NCBI GenBank assembly: GCA_024699855.1
Contig: JAMPIQ010000001.1
Location: 186,001 to 250,000 of the forward strand
Length of the DNA: 64,000 nt
Reading direction: 5' to 3'
Origin: Aphelenchoides besseyi
Lineage: Eukaryota; Nematoda; Chromadorea; Rhabditida; Aphelenchoididae
Part shown: positions 1 through 10,862 of the stretch, piece after piece
How the letters are laid out: each line of letters starts with the position of its first letter
How positions within the stretch are numbered: position 1 is the stretch's first letter
The notes under the pieces: model-generated
Seen by the model: only the letters and a program-made list of their open reading frames with translations
What the model was told of the DNA's origin: nothing
Database searches by the model: none
Translations under genes and position numbers: made by a program

Positions 1-545
1 AAAATGCCTCCGGGCTAACGGTGGAAATAGCGCGAAACATGAGTAGATGCTGGGACGAAGAGATATAGTGGGATAAAGGCGGTAATCCCATCGGGTTTTT
101 CGTCTGTTGCTGCGCAGGTAAGACGATCGAATGGCGTTTTCTTTGGTCGTCGCCACTTTGGTGGTGGCGATCCATACTCGGTATGCACCGAAACCGCCGT
201 ATGTCTGCGAGTGTTAAGGGACCGCTGGTGTCGCAGAGGAGATCTTCGGATCACCTGCCGGCGGTTCTTGAGCACTCATAGGGCCAAGACAAATACTCTC
301 AGTTCTGACTGCGTCAGACGGAATTTTTACGAGTTCCCAATACTGAGAACATACAAATTTGATTCCAAGAGCAAAACAAGAAAAATGGGTGACTTGCTTC
401 CCTATCAAACTCGTTTTCAATTCCATTGTTTTTCTGCTGAGCTTTATACTGGTGACTTCTTGTCGATGTTCGGCAACGTGCGACAAGAATAAACCGTTAG
501 AGTTTGTCTGCTCATTATCAAACCATCACAATCAAAAATCGCTTA
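1..545. other. No gene recognised
   Basis: Only short overlapping open frames on both strands, mostly with non-ATG starts, and no domain I recognise. The stretch lies just outside the left boundary of the Helitron-related repeat. Confidence 0.4.
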
Positions 546-898
546 AACTTGAGTCCACAATTTTGATTAAAAAGTAGCTTGAAATTGATATCAGTGGCTG
601 TAAATCGCATAAACATTATTGTTGAAGCATAGTGAGCAGAAGCAAATCATCTAAAAATGTAATGCAAAAGAATGTCAACCATCAGATGTCAACCTCCGAG
701 AGCTGCCAACTTCCGTTGACTACAACTCGTGAACTAGCGACTGTAGAAGCTTGTAATTAACAGAACAACAATAGGCAATATTGAACTCTAAACCCTGTGA
801 ATATTAGCGGAATCCAATCGGTCAACGAGCTAAAATACACAACACCCTCCATTCCCTTGTATAGCACGTCCTTCGCGCAAATCGATGTACTTCGGAGC
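546..898 (+). repeat. Left segment of Helitron-related dispersed repeat (copy A)
   Basis: About 350 bp nearly identical (a handful of substitutions and one indel) to 36706-37052. Both copies begin near AACTYGAGTYCAYAATTTTG and continue through GATGTA(C/G)TTCGG. Here the segment sits about 350 bp upstream of the Helitron coding remnant. In the second copy it is joined directly to another repeat segment. I infer that it is the left end of the Helitron family; no TC terminus was verified. Confidence 0.75.
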
Positions 899-1262
899 TT
901 TCACTTCTATAACTAAACCACACCCAAATAAAACAAGTGCATTACGGATTCATTCAGTATGCACGTTTGCCCGCCAATTTGGGTTCTTTCACAGTCCCGA
1001 AAAAGCGTGGCAAGATTCTGACGGACAAAGACGTTGTTCCGTACAATCCTGTTCGGTCCTGAGACGTGTCTTGATTGGTTTAGTGTAACACCATTGGCAT
1101 TGTGATTATCTCGCCCCTTGCCGCCGATAGTCAGTCAGCTTGTGGGGTGTCTGTTGTTGTTGTTGCCTGGGTTAATTGCCTTGATCTTGGTCTAGTTATT
1201 TATTGCTGTTGAATTCTACACCGTTAATAAAGTATTGTTGCGTTGTCCTGTGCTAACAAGAC
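899..1262. other. Spacer inside the Helitron-derived block, no coding signal
   Basis: I see no conserved reading frame between the left repeat segment and the first recognisable Rep residues. If the element was once complete, this interval should have carried the N-terminal Rep with its HUH motif, which is not detectable. Confidence 0.35.
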
Positions 1263-2148
1263 CGAACAAATCCTTATGGATTGAAAACGTGGAACGGACA
1301 CGCCAATCTGAAAGCGGTGGTCACGCGAAACACCACCGGCTACGCGATCAAATACATCATGAAAGGACAGATGTCGACGGCGTTCATTGAAGTTGTGAGC
1401 AAAGGCGCTCAAAACAATCCGTTCATCGAAATCAACGATGATAAAACGGTCAACTACAATGAAGCACAATATCAAATGTCTTTGATGTATTGTAGTGATT
1501 GCGAAGCAGTTATGAATCTGCTGTCGAAAGGCCCGTTCTACTTCTCTCATGTTGTGATCATGATTGGAGTTCATTTGCCGCACGATTCGAATTTGATTGT
1601 CGCAAATGGTGATCAAGCCGAAGACATTGTTCGACGTGCAAATTCGACAAGCGAAGTTCATTCGCGTTTCACAGCATACGTGAAATTCTGCCGTGAAAAT
1701 CCGAATGAGACGGCCGATTTGACATACAAAGACTTCCACTACGAGTACAACTACGATAAGCGTAAATGTACTTTCAAGAAATTGCAATTGAAACGTAAAC
1801 GTGTAGTTGCAATCTACGAAGTGAATGTCAAAAACCGTCAATTTGGCTCTTCGAACTATCGTGCTACCGATGAAGTGCGTTCAAAACTTCGAACAGTTGG
1901 CGACAGTGAACGGAATCACTTACCGTCAATTCGATCCGAACGGTTTCGGCGAATTAGACTTCGCGACTGCGGCCCAACAAACGGGTCTAATGGGATCGGA
2001 TTTGATTTGGAGAAACGCACTCGATCAACGTGCCGGTCATCCAATCCGTCGATTCATTTTCTTTTTCGCGCAGGTTTTGATTAACGGCGCCGAGTTGTTG
2101 CAAAGTCCACGTCAACTGCACTTTGATTACCTTGTCGAGAATTGTTAA
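1263..2148 (+). pseudogene. Helitron Rep remnant, frameshifted
   Basis: C-terminal half of a Helitron Rep/initiator-like region. The GYAIKYIMKG motif, the paired Y/C...EAV...HLP block and the LKRKRVVAIYEV block follow the family order. The frame then breaks: up to about 1845 it runs in one frame, and from there conserved Helitron sequence (ALRTI, ATVNGITY, AAQQTGLMGSD) continues in the +1 frame to a stop at 2146-2148. The HUH (His-hydrophobic-His) part expected upstream is absent, so the copy cannot encode an active Rep. Single-strand nicking and rolling-circle transposition is the known role of the family. The neighbouring helicase remnant belongs to the same element. Confidence 0.85.
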
Positions 2149-2536
2149 TTGTCGAGTTATGAAATTTTGAAATCGTCGATTGCCGAGTTGATCGTTCTTT
2201 GAGTTGTAAAGTGTTGCGACCTTTCTTACGTTTTTCCCCAGACGATCTGGCGTCCATATTTGAATGCATCTTTGTTGTGAACCGCCGGCGTATGGCGGCC
2301 ATCTAACTATCAAAACAACACCGCCTCACACCTGCTATCCATTCGACTTTAAGTCATTTCTCCTCCCAGTCTAGCCGATTACGTAATCACGATACTCCGT
2401 ATTTAAACGACGATCGGAGACTATTTGCCATTCCTTTTCCACCATTTCTCGTTATCTCACTTTTTTTACTCTCCTCCTTTTTCTTTGACTCGTTTTGTAT
2501 TCGTGTTTGTAATGTCTCGCGACTATTCTAAATAAA
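2149..2536. other. Unexplained insert between Rep and helicase remnants
   Basis: About 390 bp without recognisable Helitron sequence. It is pyrimidine-rich in its second half and ends in AATAAA (2531-2536), a poly(A)-signal hexamer, immediately before the spliced-leader-like sequence. It may be foreign to the Helitron. Confidence 0.4.
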
Positions 2537-2558
2537 GGTTTATTAACCCAAGTTTGAG
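2537..2558 (+). other. Genomic spliced-leader (SL1-like) sequence
   Basis: These 22 nt begin GGTTTATTAACCC and end AAGTTTGAG. They match the canonical nematode SL1 leader at 20 of 22 positions, differing only at positions 7 and 9, with the same length. No GT splice donor follows (next bases GAACCTC), so this is not an SL RNA gene. It reads as a leader already joined to a body sequence, as in a trans-spliced mRNA copied back into DNA. The helicase remnant starts about 100 bp downstream on the same strand. Confidence 0.75.
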
Positions 2559-2658
2559 GAACCTCTTCGAAAAAGTGTCGTGAATCCCGACAACCTGCCG
2601 TTCATGTGACCACCACTCGGGAATCGTTTCGCACATTTGAGCGACAGTGTGCGAACAA

Positions 2659-4434
2659 CGAGCCGAACAAATAGCGCTGCGTATTTTGGAATGACATCTA
2701 AATAATCGAGATTTCACTTTGAGTGATTTCAATTTGCCACAACCGGATGGAACGGTCACTGCATTCAATCCGGAATTTCACGGCGAAATGGCTGTTGATT
2801 TTTTGGACGGCGACGATCAAACACGTTATCATGACGCCAATCAGATTCCGTACGTCAATTTGGATTCCGATCAGCAACAAGCCTTCAACCTGATCTGGCA
2901 CTCCATTCAACAGTCCGAAGTTCCAAATGGCCAACCGATTCCGCCACCGTTAATGTTCTTTTTACCCGGTGAAGGTGGAACTGGCAAGACGACATTGTAC
3001 AATCAGTTGATTCGACAATGCAATGAGCATGGCATTCCATTTGCCGCTAGCGCAACGACAGGAATCGCCGCGTCGCTTTTGTTCCAAGGACAAACCGTTC
3101 ATTCCCGATTCATGATTCCAACAGACCTCGCTTCTGACTCGAAATCACGAATGAACAAACATTGTCGGGCTGCTGAAGCGATTCGCCGCTGGGGACTTCT
3201 TCTGATCGACGAAGCGTCGGCAATGCATCAAAACGTCTATAATTACATGAAACGTGTAATTCAAGACGTTCGCCAAGGTCCGTACGTCAAACGACGATTG
3301 GTGATCGTTTTTGGCGGCGACTTTCGACAAATTCTGCCGATCGTTCGAAACGGAAACGTGGCTTCCGGCTTCGACAAAAGTCTGATTGCCGAGCATGACA
3401 AAGGTACAATCAAATTCCTGTGCCTGCGTTAGAACCACCGAACTGACGCAAATCAGATTCGGTTCCGCTCATTTTTGCGCGACGTCGGAATTGCCAACAA
3501 ACCGATCGTGCGACAAAACGACTACTACTCGACAGTACTTGGTTTATCGGAGTTCAATTTGGTCAACAATCTTAAGGAACTGCAAAATCGAGTGTTTCCG
3601 TCGGCACTTTTGCAAAACGGAAACATCACGTCCAACGCGGCGATTGTTGCGCCGTTGAATGTGACCGTCAACTCGATCAACAAAGAGTTGCTGAAAAAAT
3701 TGCCCGGACAAACGATCGTCTACGAGGCCATCAACACGATCAAAGACGAAAACACCATCGATCCGTTGGAAGATTCGGTCGTCGACGCGAAGACCGATTA
3801 TTTAGGTCAAATCGAAGAGACCGGTTTGGCTCAACAGCAATTGAAGCTGAAGATCGGCGCAAAAGTCATGTTCATTTCGAACATCGACACCTCCTACCGA
3901 CTCTGCAACGGCACTCCGGCAGTTGTCACCGATTTGCAACCGGACGTCGTGACTGTTCGTCGCATCGAGTCCGATGGTTTGACTGACGAAGAAATCGACG
4001 TTGTTCGTCAAGTTTTCGATCGCAAAGTCAACTACGATCAACGCCAAACGGTGGCTTTTCGTCGCGTCCAATTTCCTTTGAAATTGGCATTCGCAATGAC
4101 CATCAACAAAGCCCAGAGCCAAACAATGGAGCGAATCGGTTTGTATTTGAACTCACCGGTCTTTACACACGGTCAGTTGTATGTGGCTTTGTCGCGTGTT
4201 CGTCGAGCATCTGACATCTACATTATCAATCCGGATAATGTGCAAACCGATCCAAAAATTCAACAGCAGCAAAGCAAGTTCATGTTGAATGTTGTCAATC
4301 CGGAAGTCACGAAATTCGTGACACAATTGGAAGCTGACGCGAACGCAGTTAACTCCAATGTCGTTACTACAACTGATCCCGTCAATCCACCGGCCAATCC
4401 AACAGCCGATGACGACGATTCAATGGATGTTTAA
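2659..4434 (+). pseudogene. Helitron PIF1-like helicase remnant
   Basis: SF1 helicase of the PIF1/Helitron type. Visible motifs in order: Walker A GEGGTGKT (about 2971), motif Ia region with TTGIAAS, Walker B LLLIDEAS (about 3195), GGDFRQILPIV (motif III, about 3315), then after a frame change the C-terminal helicase block LKIGAKVMFISN (about 3850), FPLKLAFAMTINKAQSQT and GQLYVALSRVR (about 4170). Lesions: an in-frame TGA before the HLNNRDFTLSDFNLP segment (about 2695) and frame change(s) between 3420 and 3475. From 3475 to the stop at 4432-4434 the frame is open. It ends in an acidic tail (DDDDSMDV). No introns are visible. Confidence 0.9.
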
Positions 4435-4799
4435 TTGTCGTTCATTCTTTGATACAAATAGCTTTCTTACGCTTTCTTCCTTCAAAACGAAAGCACCACT
4501 TCGATGGATTGATCACATTGGCGTACGTGAAGTGGCTTTTCAACTAAGAGTCAATCCGCTTACAATTACAAACGATTTTTGAGCCGATTAGGACTCTGCT
4601 CGAACCGTTTATTTTCATAACTTTATGTTTTGCTTTTCAACTCATCTTCAATATTCTTATAGTATCAAACTGTTTCTAATACAATCCAAAAGTCCGTTGG
4701 CCGTCTTGCACTTTTCGGGCTGAAGGCCCCAAACGTCAGGTAGTCAACTTTATCAACTCCCCTCCAACCCACGCTACAAACCCAACGCCACTAACGGCA
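4435..4799. other. 3' flank of helicase remnant within the Helitron
   Basis: AT-rich non-coding sequence. A short GC-rich hairpin-like stretch (GGGC...GCCC) is visible near 4720. No gene. Confidence 0.4.
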
Positions 4800-4862
4800 A
4801 AAGAAGGGAGCGAAGCGACCGTCTTGTCAGAGTCATAAACATACTCGAGAAACGGCTAAAAT
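4800..4862 (+). repeat. Probable right end of the Helitron
   Basis: An imperfect GC-rich hairpin with a GCGAAGC core (about 4803-4826) precedes a 26-bp segment, AAACATACTCG then GAAACGGCTAAAAT (4837-4862). That segment recurs in inverted orientation at 32449-32474, and a diverged form is present near 37327. Homology between copies stops within a few bases of CTAA, compatible with a CTRR-type Helitron 3' end. The exact end base is an inference. Confidence 0.55.
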
Positions 4863-5051
4863 CAACTCGACGGTTTTGATCACAACCACTATTCTAAATA
4901 GCTTCTTGTCATTGTGATTGCAAAAAACGTTAACTTATGAGCTCATTCTTAAGTTTAACGTGATTAAAATAAAACTATGCAAATTCAACATAGCCGTCTT
5001 TTTTCTTCAGTTTACTCGATTAGTTATTCTCGACTGATTTCGCTCTGCAAG

Positions 5052-5365
5052 ATGGTCATTTCGTTTATCCAACTGATTCTCTACGTTCTATTGGCCGTCT
5101 TCTCGACCATTTCGCTAATTTTCATATACCAAGTAAGTGGCCAAATAGCAATTAATTTTTTTAATTCGATTTTCAGCGCGATTCTCACGAAGACGACGAT
5201 CTTTTGGTTTCGGCTTCGGTGATCGAAACAATGTTTCCGCAACGTACGTTCATTCCACGTCCGGCCGGTGCTCATTCTCCGGTTCGTTCGCCCGATCTTG
5301 CAACTCGTCGTGGTGAAGTTCCCTTGCATTTACGACGTGGCCAACGAGCAGTTCACGAGGATTGA
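5052..5365 (+). CDS. Small single-pass membrane protein, unknown function
   Basis: Two exons, 5052-5132 and 5177-5365, with a 44-nt GTAAGT...TTTTCAG intron, encode 89 residues. The N-terminus (residues 1-27) is a single hydrophobic segment ending in IFIYQ at the splice junction. The rest is polar, with an acidic DSHEDDD patch and Arg/Pro-rich stretches (RTFIPRPAGAHSPVR, LHLRRGQR). This would suit a type III or signal-anchored protein with a basic tail. A TTTTTTCTTCAG acceptor at 5010 lies 41 nt before the ATG and may be an SL trans-splice site; AATAAA at 5393 marks the 3' end. I do not recognise the family. Its 3' end faces the 3' end of the catalase gene. Confidence 0.7.
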
Positions 5366-5392
5366 CTTTCGAACTGGTTGTTGAAAAACACA

Positions 5393-5398
5393 AATAAA
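5393..5398 (+). terminator. Poly(A) signal of the small membrane protein gene
   Basis: AATAAA 28 nt after the stop codon at 5363-5365. Confidence 0.6.
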
Positions 5399-5532
5399 CT
5401 CATTGAACCGACAAAAGACGTTTATTACAAGCTTTTTAGCAACCGTTTTTATTCCACAACCATTTCGACTATCACAAATAGATTAAGCGATGACTACAAG
5501 AAAAGGACAATGATATTTAGGTAACTGTGCGA

Positions 5533-7477
5533 TCAAATACGAGCTCGTTCCTCACGCTTACGCAAAGCACTCGATATCGCGTTGCCGAGGTCGGGATGAA
5601 CTTTCGAGAAGACGTTAACAACACGCTCTTGAATCTTCGGATCGGCAATCGAAAGGCTGTTGGCAATGTTTTCAACGGTACGTTGTCGATGTTCAACGTC
5701 TAAAACCTTCTCCCAGAACAAACGTGGTTGACTGAAATTGTCCTCATCGCCCGATTCGTAACGATCGACAACGCCTTCTTGTTTGAACGTGCATTCAGTC
5801 TTCTCTTTTCCTACTGGTTTTGGTCCCATGAACGAGTTGGGATGATAGATTGGTGCATCAAGTTGAGAGTGAATACACATTAGGCCATCACGTTGAATAT
5901 TGTTAACACGCGAACGATACGGACAATTGATCTAAGAATGAGCGATTAACGAGTTTTTGAACTTTTAACTTGCCGGCAATTGCTTGTAGTTGGGACCAAG
6001 ACGATGATATTGAGTATCAACCTAAAAAGAATTATAATACAATACGGGCGTTTATTAAGAGAGAGTTGCTCTCACGATACTTTTTCCGATATAGAAGTTT
6101 CGTTTTATGCTACTAATTAAACCAGTTTTTAACTTACATAGCTGAATATTCTCCCTGCAAATGAAAGACAATCAGATAGTTGATTTTTCAAACGTACCTT
6201 GAAGCATTTTGTCCGGTGAAAAGTCGATTCCCGGAACAATATGTGCAGGAGCAAAGGCCACTTGTTCGACTTCGGCAAAATACTGAAAGTTGAAATGAAT
6301 GACTCATTGATTGTCCGTTAACTTACGTTGCTGACATTCTTGTTCAAGACAATCTTGCCGACGGGAATCAATGGATGTTCCTTGTGCGGCCAAACTTTAG
6401 TGAGATCGAATGGATTCCAACGGAATTTCTGGGCCTCATCTTCGGTCATGATTTGAACGAAGAAATTCCATTGAGGATATTCGCCGTTTTCGATCGCGTT
6501 ATAGAGATCGCGGCCCGCATAATCGGGATCTTTGCCGGTCAACGCTTCGGCTTGCGCGGCCGCAAGATTGCGAATTCCTTGGTTCGATTTCATGTGGAAC
6601 TTGCAATAGACGTATTTGTTGTCCTTGTCCACCAATTTGAATGTGTGCGATCCGTAGCCGTTCATGAAACGAAAACCATCAGGAGTGCCGCGATCAGAGA
6701 ACAAGAACAGGAACTGATGAACCGCTTCGGGACGTAAAGACATAAAATCTGAAAAAAACATCTTTTTAGATTTGTAATTAGAAGCTAATACTTACCCCAA
6801 ACCATGTTCGCGTCCCGCAAGTTAGTCACTGGATTCCGCTTTTGTGTGTGAATGAAACTAGGAAAAAGAATTGGATCGCGGATGAAGAAGATCGGAGTGT
6901 TGTTTCCAACCTTAAATTTCGATGATCATCAAACAGTTGCATTCAAAATCAAACCAAATCCCAATTTCCTTCTTCAGTGTACATCTTGATTGCAAATCCA
7001 CGCGGATCGCGCATCGTATCCGCAGCTCCACGTTCACCGGCAACAGTCGAGAAGCGAATGAAGAGCGGCGTCTTCTTGCCGACTTCGGAGAACACGGACG
7101 CTTTCGAGTACTTCGTAATGTCGTGAGTGACTTCGAAGTACCCGTGAGCTCCAAAACCTGAAAGTGCGATTGAACGAATTTCACTGCTGTTCGATTGCCT
7201 TTGGCGTGAACCACACGCTCCGGAATACGTTCACGATCGAAACGTCCCAACTCATCGAAATAGACAACGTCCTGCATCGTCATGATACCACGAGGCCCAA
7301 CCGTCTGCGATGCCGTACGAGTTCCCACTGGAGCACCCCATGAAGTCGTGTAAGCTGAATAAAAACGTTGATTTCGTATTCCAAATTCGATTACTTACTC
7401 GAAGGATTGGGGTTTCGTTCCATGTAGTTTTTCAATTGCATGTCGTGAGCATCGTTTTTCTCTTTGACCTCCGGCAT
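5533..7477 (-). CDS. Catalase (haem, monofunctional)
   Basis: Decomposes hydrogen peroxide to water and oxygen. Nine exons in transcript order: 7477-7399, 7354-7199, 7157-6955, 6910-6796, 6748-6327, 6282-6198, 6154-6138, 6021-5974, 5931-5533. Together they give 507 codons plus stop, the usual catalase length. Seen in sequence: distal-haem His in RVVHAKG, Asn in [13 protein letters not shown], the core [11 protein letters not shown] and [18 protein letters not shown], and the proximal haem signature [16 protein letters not shown] with its Tyr and Arg. Introns 2 (7198-7158) and 8 (5973-5932) use GC donors; no GT site keeps the catalytic frame. Exon 7 is only 17 nt. A TTTTCAG 38 nt before the ATG may be the SL acceptor. 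The C-terminus ends ARI, only loosely like a peroxisomal PTS1. Confidence 0.96.
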
Positions 7478-7515
7478 AATTTCGAGCTTTTCGTTGCGAG
7501 AAGTTGTGATTCGAA

Positions 7516-9089
7516 CTGAAAAGCTCAAAAGAATTGGTTGTTGGAATCGAATTCAGAAACACGCAACTATGAGTCAAATCAAGACGCGATGACAAACAGT
7601 CGACCTTTCGATCGGAGATCAAAGCTTACGAGTAAGTTCAATTAAAATGTAAATTAAGAAGCAGAGCACACTGTTCGACTAAACATGCTAGAGAACTCAA
7701 TGGAACGACCATGTGGTTTTGAAAGAACAAACATCAACTTTGTTTTCGGATTACTTGTCAGAAAGAGCGCTGATCGAAAGGTTTGAGCGGCTGACGACCA
7801 ATCGAAAAAATCATCAAATTTAAGGTCGACTGATAAGAAGAGGGTGCGCTGTTTCTTGACAACATTCGAGAAACAACCTCCCTTTGCAAACGACCACAAG
7901 ATACACGAGCGCGAATTGCACGAGCACAGAATTTGAAATCGGAAAGGAAACTACGCAGTTCGTGTAAACTTTCTACTATGGAAAGGAGCAGCTGAAGTTC
8001 CGGCACATTTTCTCAGCGCTCAAGTACGTGAATAGTGTTGCGGAAAGAAAACTGAAACACGTTGTTTTGGTCGGCTCGAGCCGACGAGTTGTTTTTGTTT
8101 TCGTGAGCAATAGAAGAGTGCGGACCCACTGGTGACGCTTCGCCAGCACAGCGTGCACGCACGACTTATAAACACGAAGAGAAAACAACATGTTGTTTAC
8201 GGTTATTTGCGATAATGCCACTCAATCGGAGATGAAGCTACGCAACGAAGTTCAAAGGGATTGGCTTCATCCATTGAATGCATTTGGTTTCGCAACTTGA
8301 TGGCAAAGTTTTATAATAAACTTCTTGAAGAAAGTCGATTGAACCTGACAAGAACACGACAACCAATGAAACGCGTGGCGTTTATTTCCGTTGCCCGCCA
8401 AGAGGTTAACTCTCCTTTTATTGACATTCCTTATCTCAAACGTAGATGTTCAATCAAAACAGGCGACCGCAATCGTAGGTCGGTAAACAAGTGAACTGTG
8501 CAAAATTCGGGACGATAAAGAGCGAAAACGACTTTCGACCTTCGCATATCGACTTTTGCATTAACATGCAACTGAACGACAGGAAAAGGTTCTTTCGTTT
8601 TAAGATCAGCAACTGGAGCGTTTGGTCCGAGTGGACTACGGAAACTGTGCAATCGACTGAACACTTTTCTCGGTTAAATTAAAAGAAACACGATCATCGA
8701 TGTAATCCAATTGTGAGAGTTGTAAACTGCGTCTGAATGGTCGTAAACAACTTTAAGAGCCATTCAATCAAACAGTAAACTCTAAGGTTCATTCAACATC
8801 TTCACTCACTTGATCTTAAATTCGCCATCCTTGGTTGTTCAACAAGATGAATGGTCTGTTTGCTCGACGACCGGTTGACAATAAAACTACGTGTTGAAGG
8901 ATCCTTGGTACACAAACTCTAAACACTCAAATTTCTTATACGAGACTTGCTCTTCGCTTAGTAGTCAAATCAACAGTCATGTTAAAGAATGTTATTATTG
9001 CACGTAAAAGATCGAAAACAATAGATTGCATTAACAGTAGAAAAACCGGGAGTTGGAATCGTTGTGAAGGCGGAAAGCGTTTCAGTTGG
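7516..9089. other. Intergenic, no gene recognised
   Basis: Lies between the 5' end of catalase and the 3' end of the MFS gene. It contains only short, unsupported frames and presumably the catalase promoter. I see no domain, RNA gene or repeat. Confidence 0.4.
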
Positions 9090-10862
9090 TCATTTTAAAT
9101 CGCTCATCTCCAGTTTGTTGATTTGCTTTTCCGGATGAGAGTCGAAGAAATTCTCAGAGGTGTATGAGGCCGGAGATGCTTGTGAGAGTTTGCAGAAGAG
9201 AAGATTGATCTAAGGAAGAGCTTAACTGATTCAACATTAACTAGTGACTTACAATGAAAGCGGAAATACCGCTGATCAGGAAAATCACACGCCATTGATG
9301 TTGATCGGCCGAATTGCTAACAAAAATGGCAACCGATAGCGGTGCGAGAAATAGAGTCCCGCATTTAATCAGCTGACAATTACCAATGATGAATTGAGAG
9401 TATTGTCTAAAGTCGAGATTGAATGCAATCAATCGAAGAACTCTCACCTTCCGTACAATACAGCACACTTGAAGAATCCGGCACTTACGGACCCTAAAAT
9501 ATTCGGATTCATGAACAAGAGCCTCAGGAGCACTGTACCTTGAACGATGGAGATTGTTGTCAAAAGTATAACGCCGACAATCGGATGTTGTTCGGGAACA
9601 AACGCAAGACCGATGAGCGATAATGCGGCGCCGCCCAATGCAATCGAATTGAAGACAATTAGTTTGAGATCATCGTTGAGGAATCTGATTGTTGGACTAC
9701 ACAAATAAAAAAGCTCCTCAACTTACTTAATCTTATCACTTGCATAGCCAAAAATCAAACGAAAGGGTACTTGAGCAATTCGAGAGATTGCCGAATAGTA
9801 ACCAGTCATTTCGATTGAGTAGTGAAGAACATTACGAATGTAATATGGAGAGTAGAGAGTCAAAAAAACGGTTATAAAGAACTCGGCCAACGCACACAAC
9901 CAAATGACATAGACAACGAGATCGGTCAGAAGATAGCGATAAGGCGGAGATCGTTTGTCGCCGTGAATTTCCGTGTGTGTTTTGTTCATTTGGATTTTTG
10001 ATAGCTCTTTTGGTGAAACTTTTGATGATTTCGTTGGAGTATCGTCGTAAATAACAATCCAAATCGCGAATATCATAACACAGACAGCCGTGTGAGCGTA
10101 GTACACCATTGGCCATCCGAATCGAGATTCACAGATCTGAACAGAAAATTTTATTAGTTTCATATGTTACTCATTACCATCCCGCCAACTGCGTTTGTTA
10201 GACCACTGAAGTGAATCGGGTTTCGAATGGCGATTATATACTTACCTTGAAAGCGCCATATAAGAAGCTAAAAATAAAAGAACTTATTGAACAATATCTA
10301 ACAAATTCACGTACTCAAGACACTAACAAATATTCCTGCTTGTTTCAGCGAACTCCATTGAGAACATAATCTTCCGATCGCTGGCAGATTGGCAGCATAG
10401 GCGATACCTAAACAATTTGTTGATCGAAGACGTCCGGTTGATACCTTGAAAAACGCGACAAACTAACACTGCGTAGAGATTGTACATCGTGGCCAAAGGC
10501 ATCAGAGCGGTGGATATCGCCGAGAGAATTCCAGCAAAAAACAGCGGCCATCTCATTCCGTAGCGAGTAAAACTCATCGTGCAGGGGATCGTAAAAACAG
10601 TGATTCCCAGTGCCAGAGCTCCGTTAATTAGTGAGATTTCTCTCGGCGTGTAATCGATAACCGTCGATTGAATTTCGATAGTTGCATTTTTCTGTAACAA
10701 ACTTATACGACGTTTATGTTTAGTGAAACTCACGTGTGATGAGGGTGCCATGCAAACTTGTGCCAGATTAAAGACGAGACTGTTGGAGCTTATGCTCGTT
10801 AAAGCCAGCCATCCGATGATGAGAATCACGTAGCGAAAACGATGTTTCCACACGTTAGCCAT
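9090..10862 (-). CDS. MFS transporter, SLC17-like
   Basis: Multi-pass solute carrier of the major facilitator superfamily, best matching SLC17 (phosphate/sialin/vesicular organic anion) proteins. Ten exons: 10862-10734, 10691-10445, 10407-10315, 10267-10246, 10205-10178, 10136-9727, 9696-9539, 9493-9448, 9406-9253, 9209-9090, giving 468 residues. Seen: a first membrane helix (YVILIIGWLALTSI), an extracellular loop after it, PCTMSFTRYGMRWPLFFAG after TM3, RVFQG-IAYAANLPAIGRLCS in the SLC17-typical TM4-5 position, SRFGWPMVYY before TM6, a long cytosolic loop, then six C-terminal helices including SAGFFKCAVLYGRQYSQFIIG. Introns are 37-50 nt. Two of them (42 and 45 nt) are multiples of three without stops, so retention would still give an open frame. 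The substrate cannot be told. Confidence 0.88.

Noticed and set aside
1224..1841. 205-codon minus-strand open frame
   Set aside because: Exact antisense of the conserved Helitron Rep segment; no family features of its own.
2537..2558. An SL RNA gene at the leader-like sequence
   Set aside because: The 22-nt leader is followed by GAACC rather than a GT donor, and no Sm-site-bearing SL RNA body is seen downstream.
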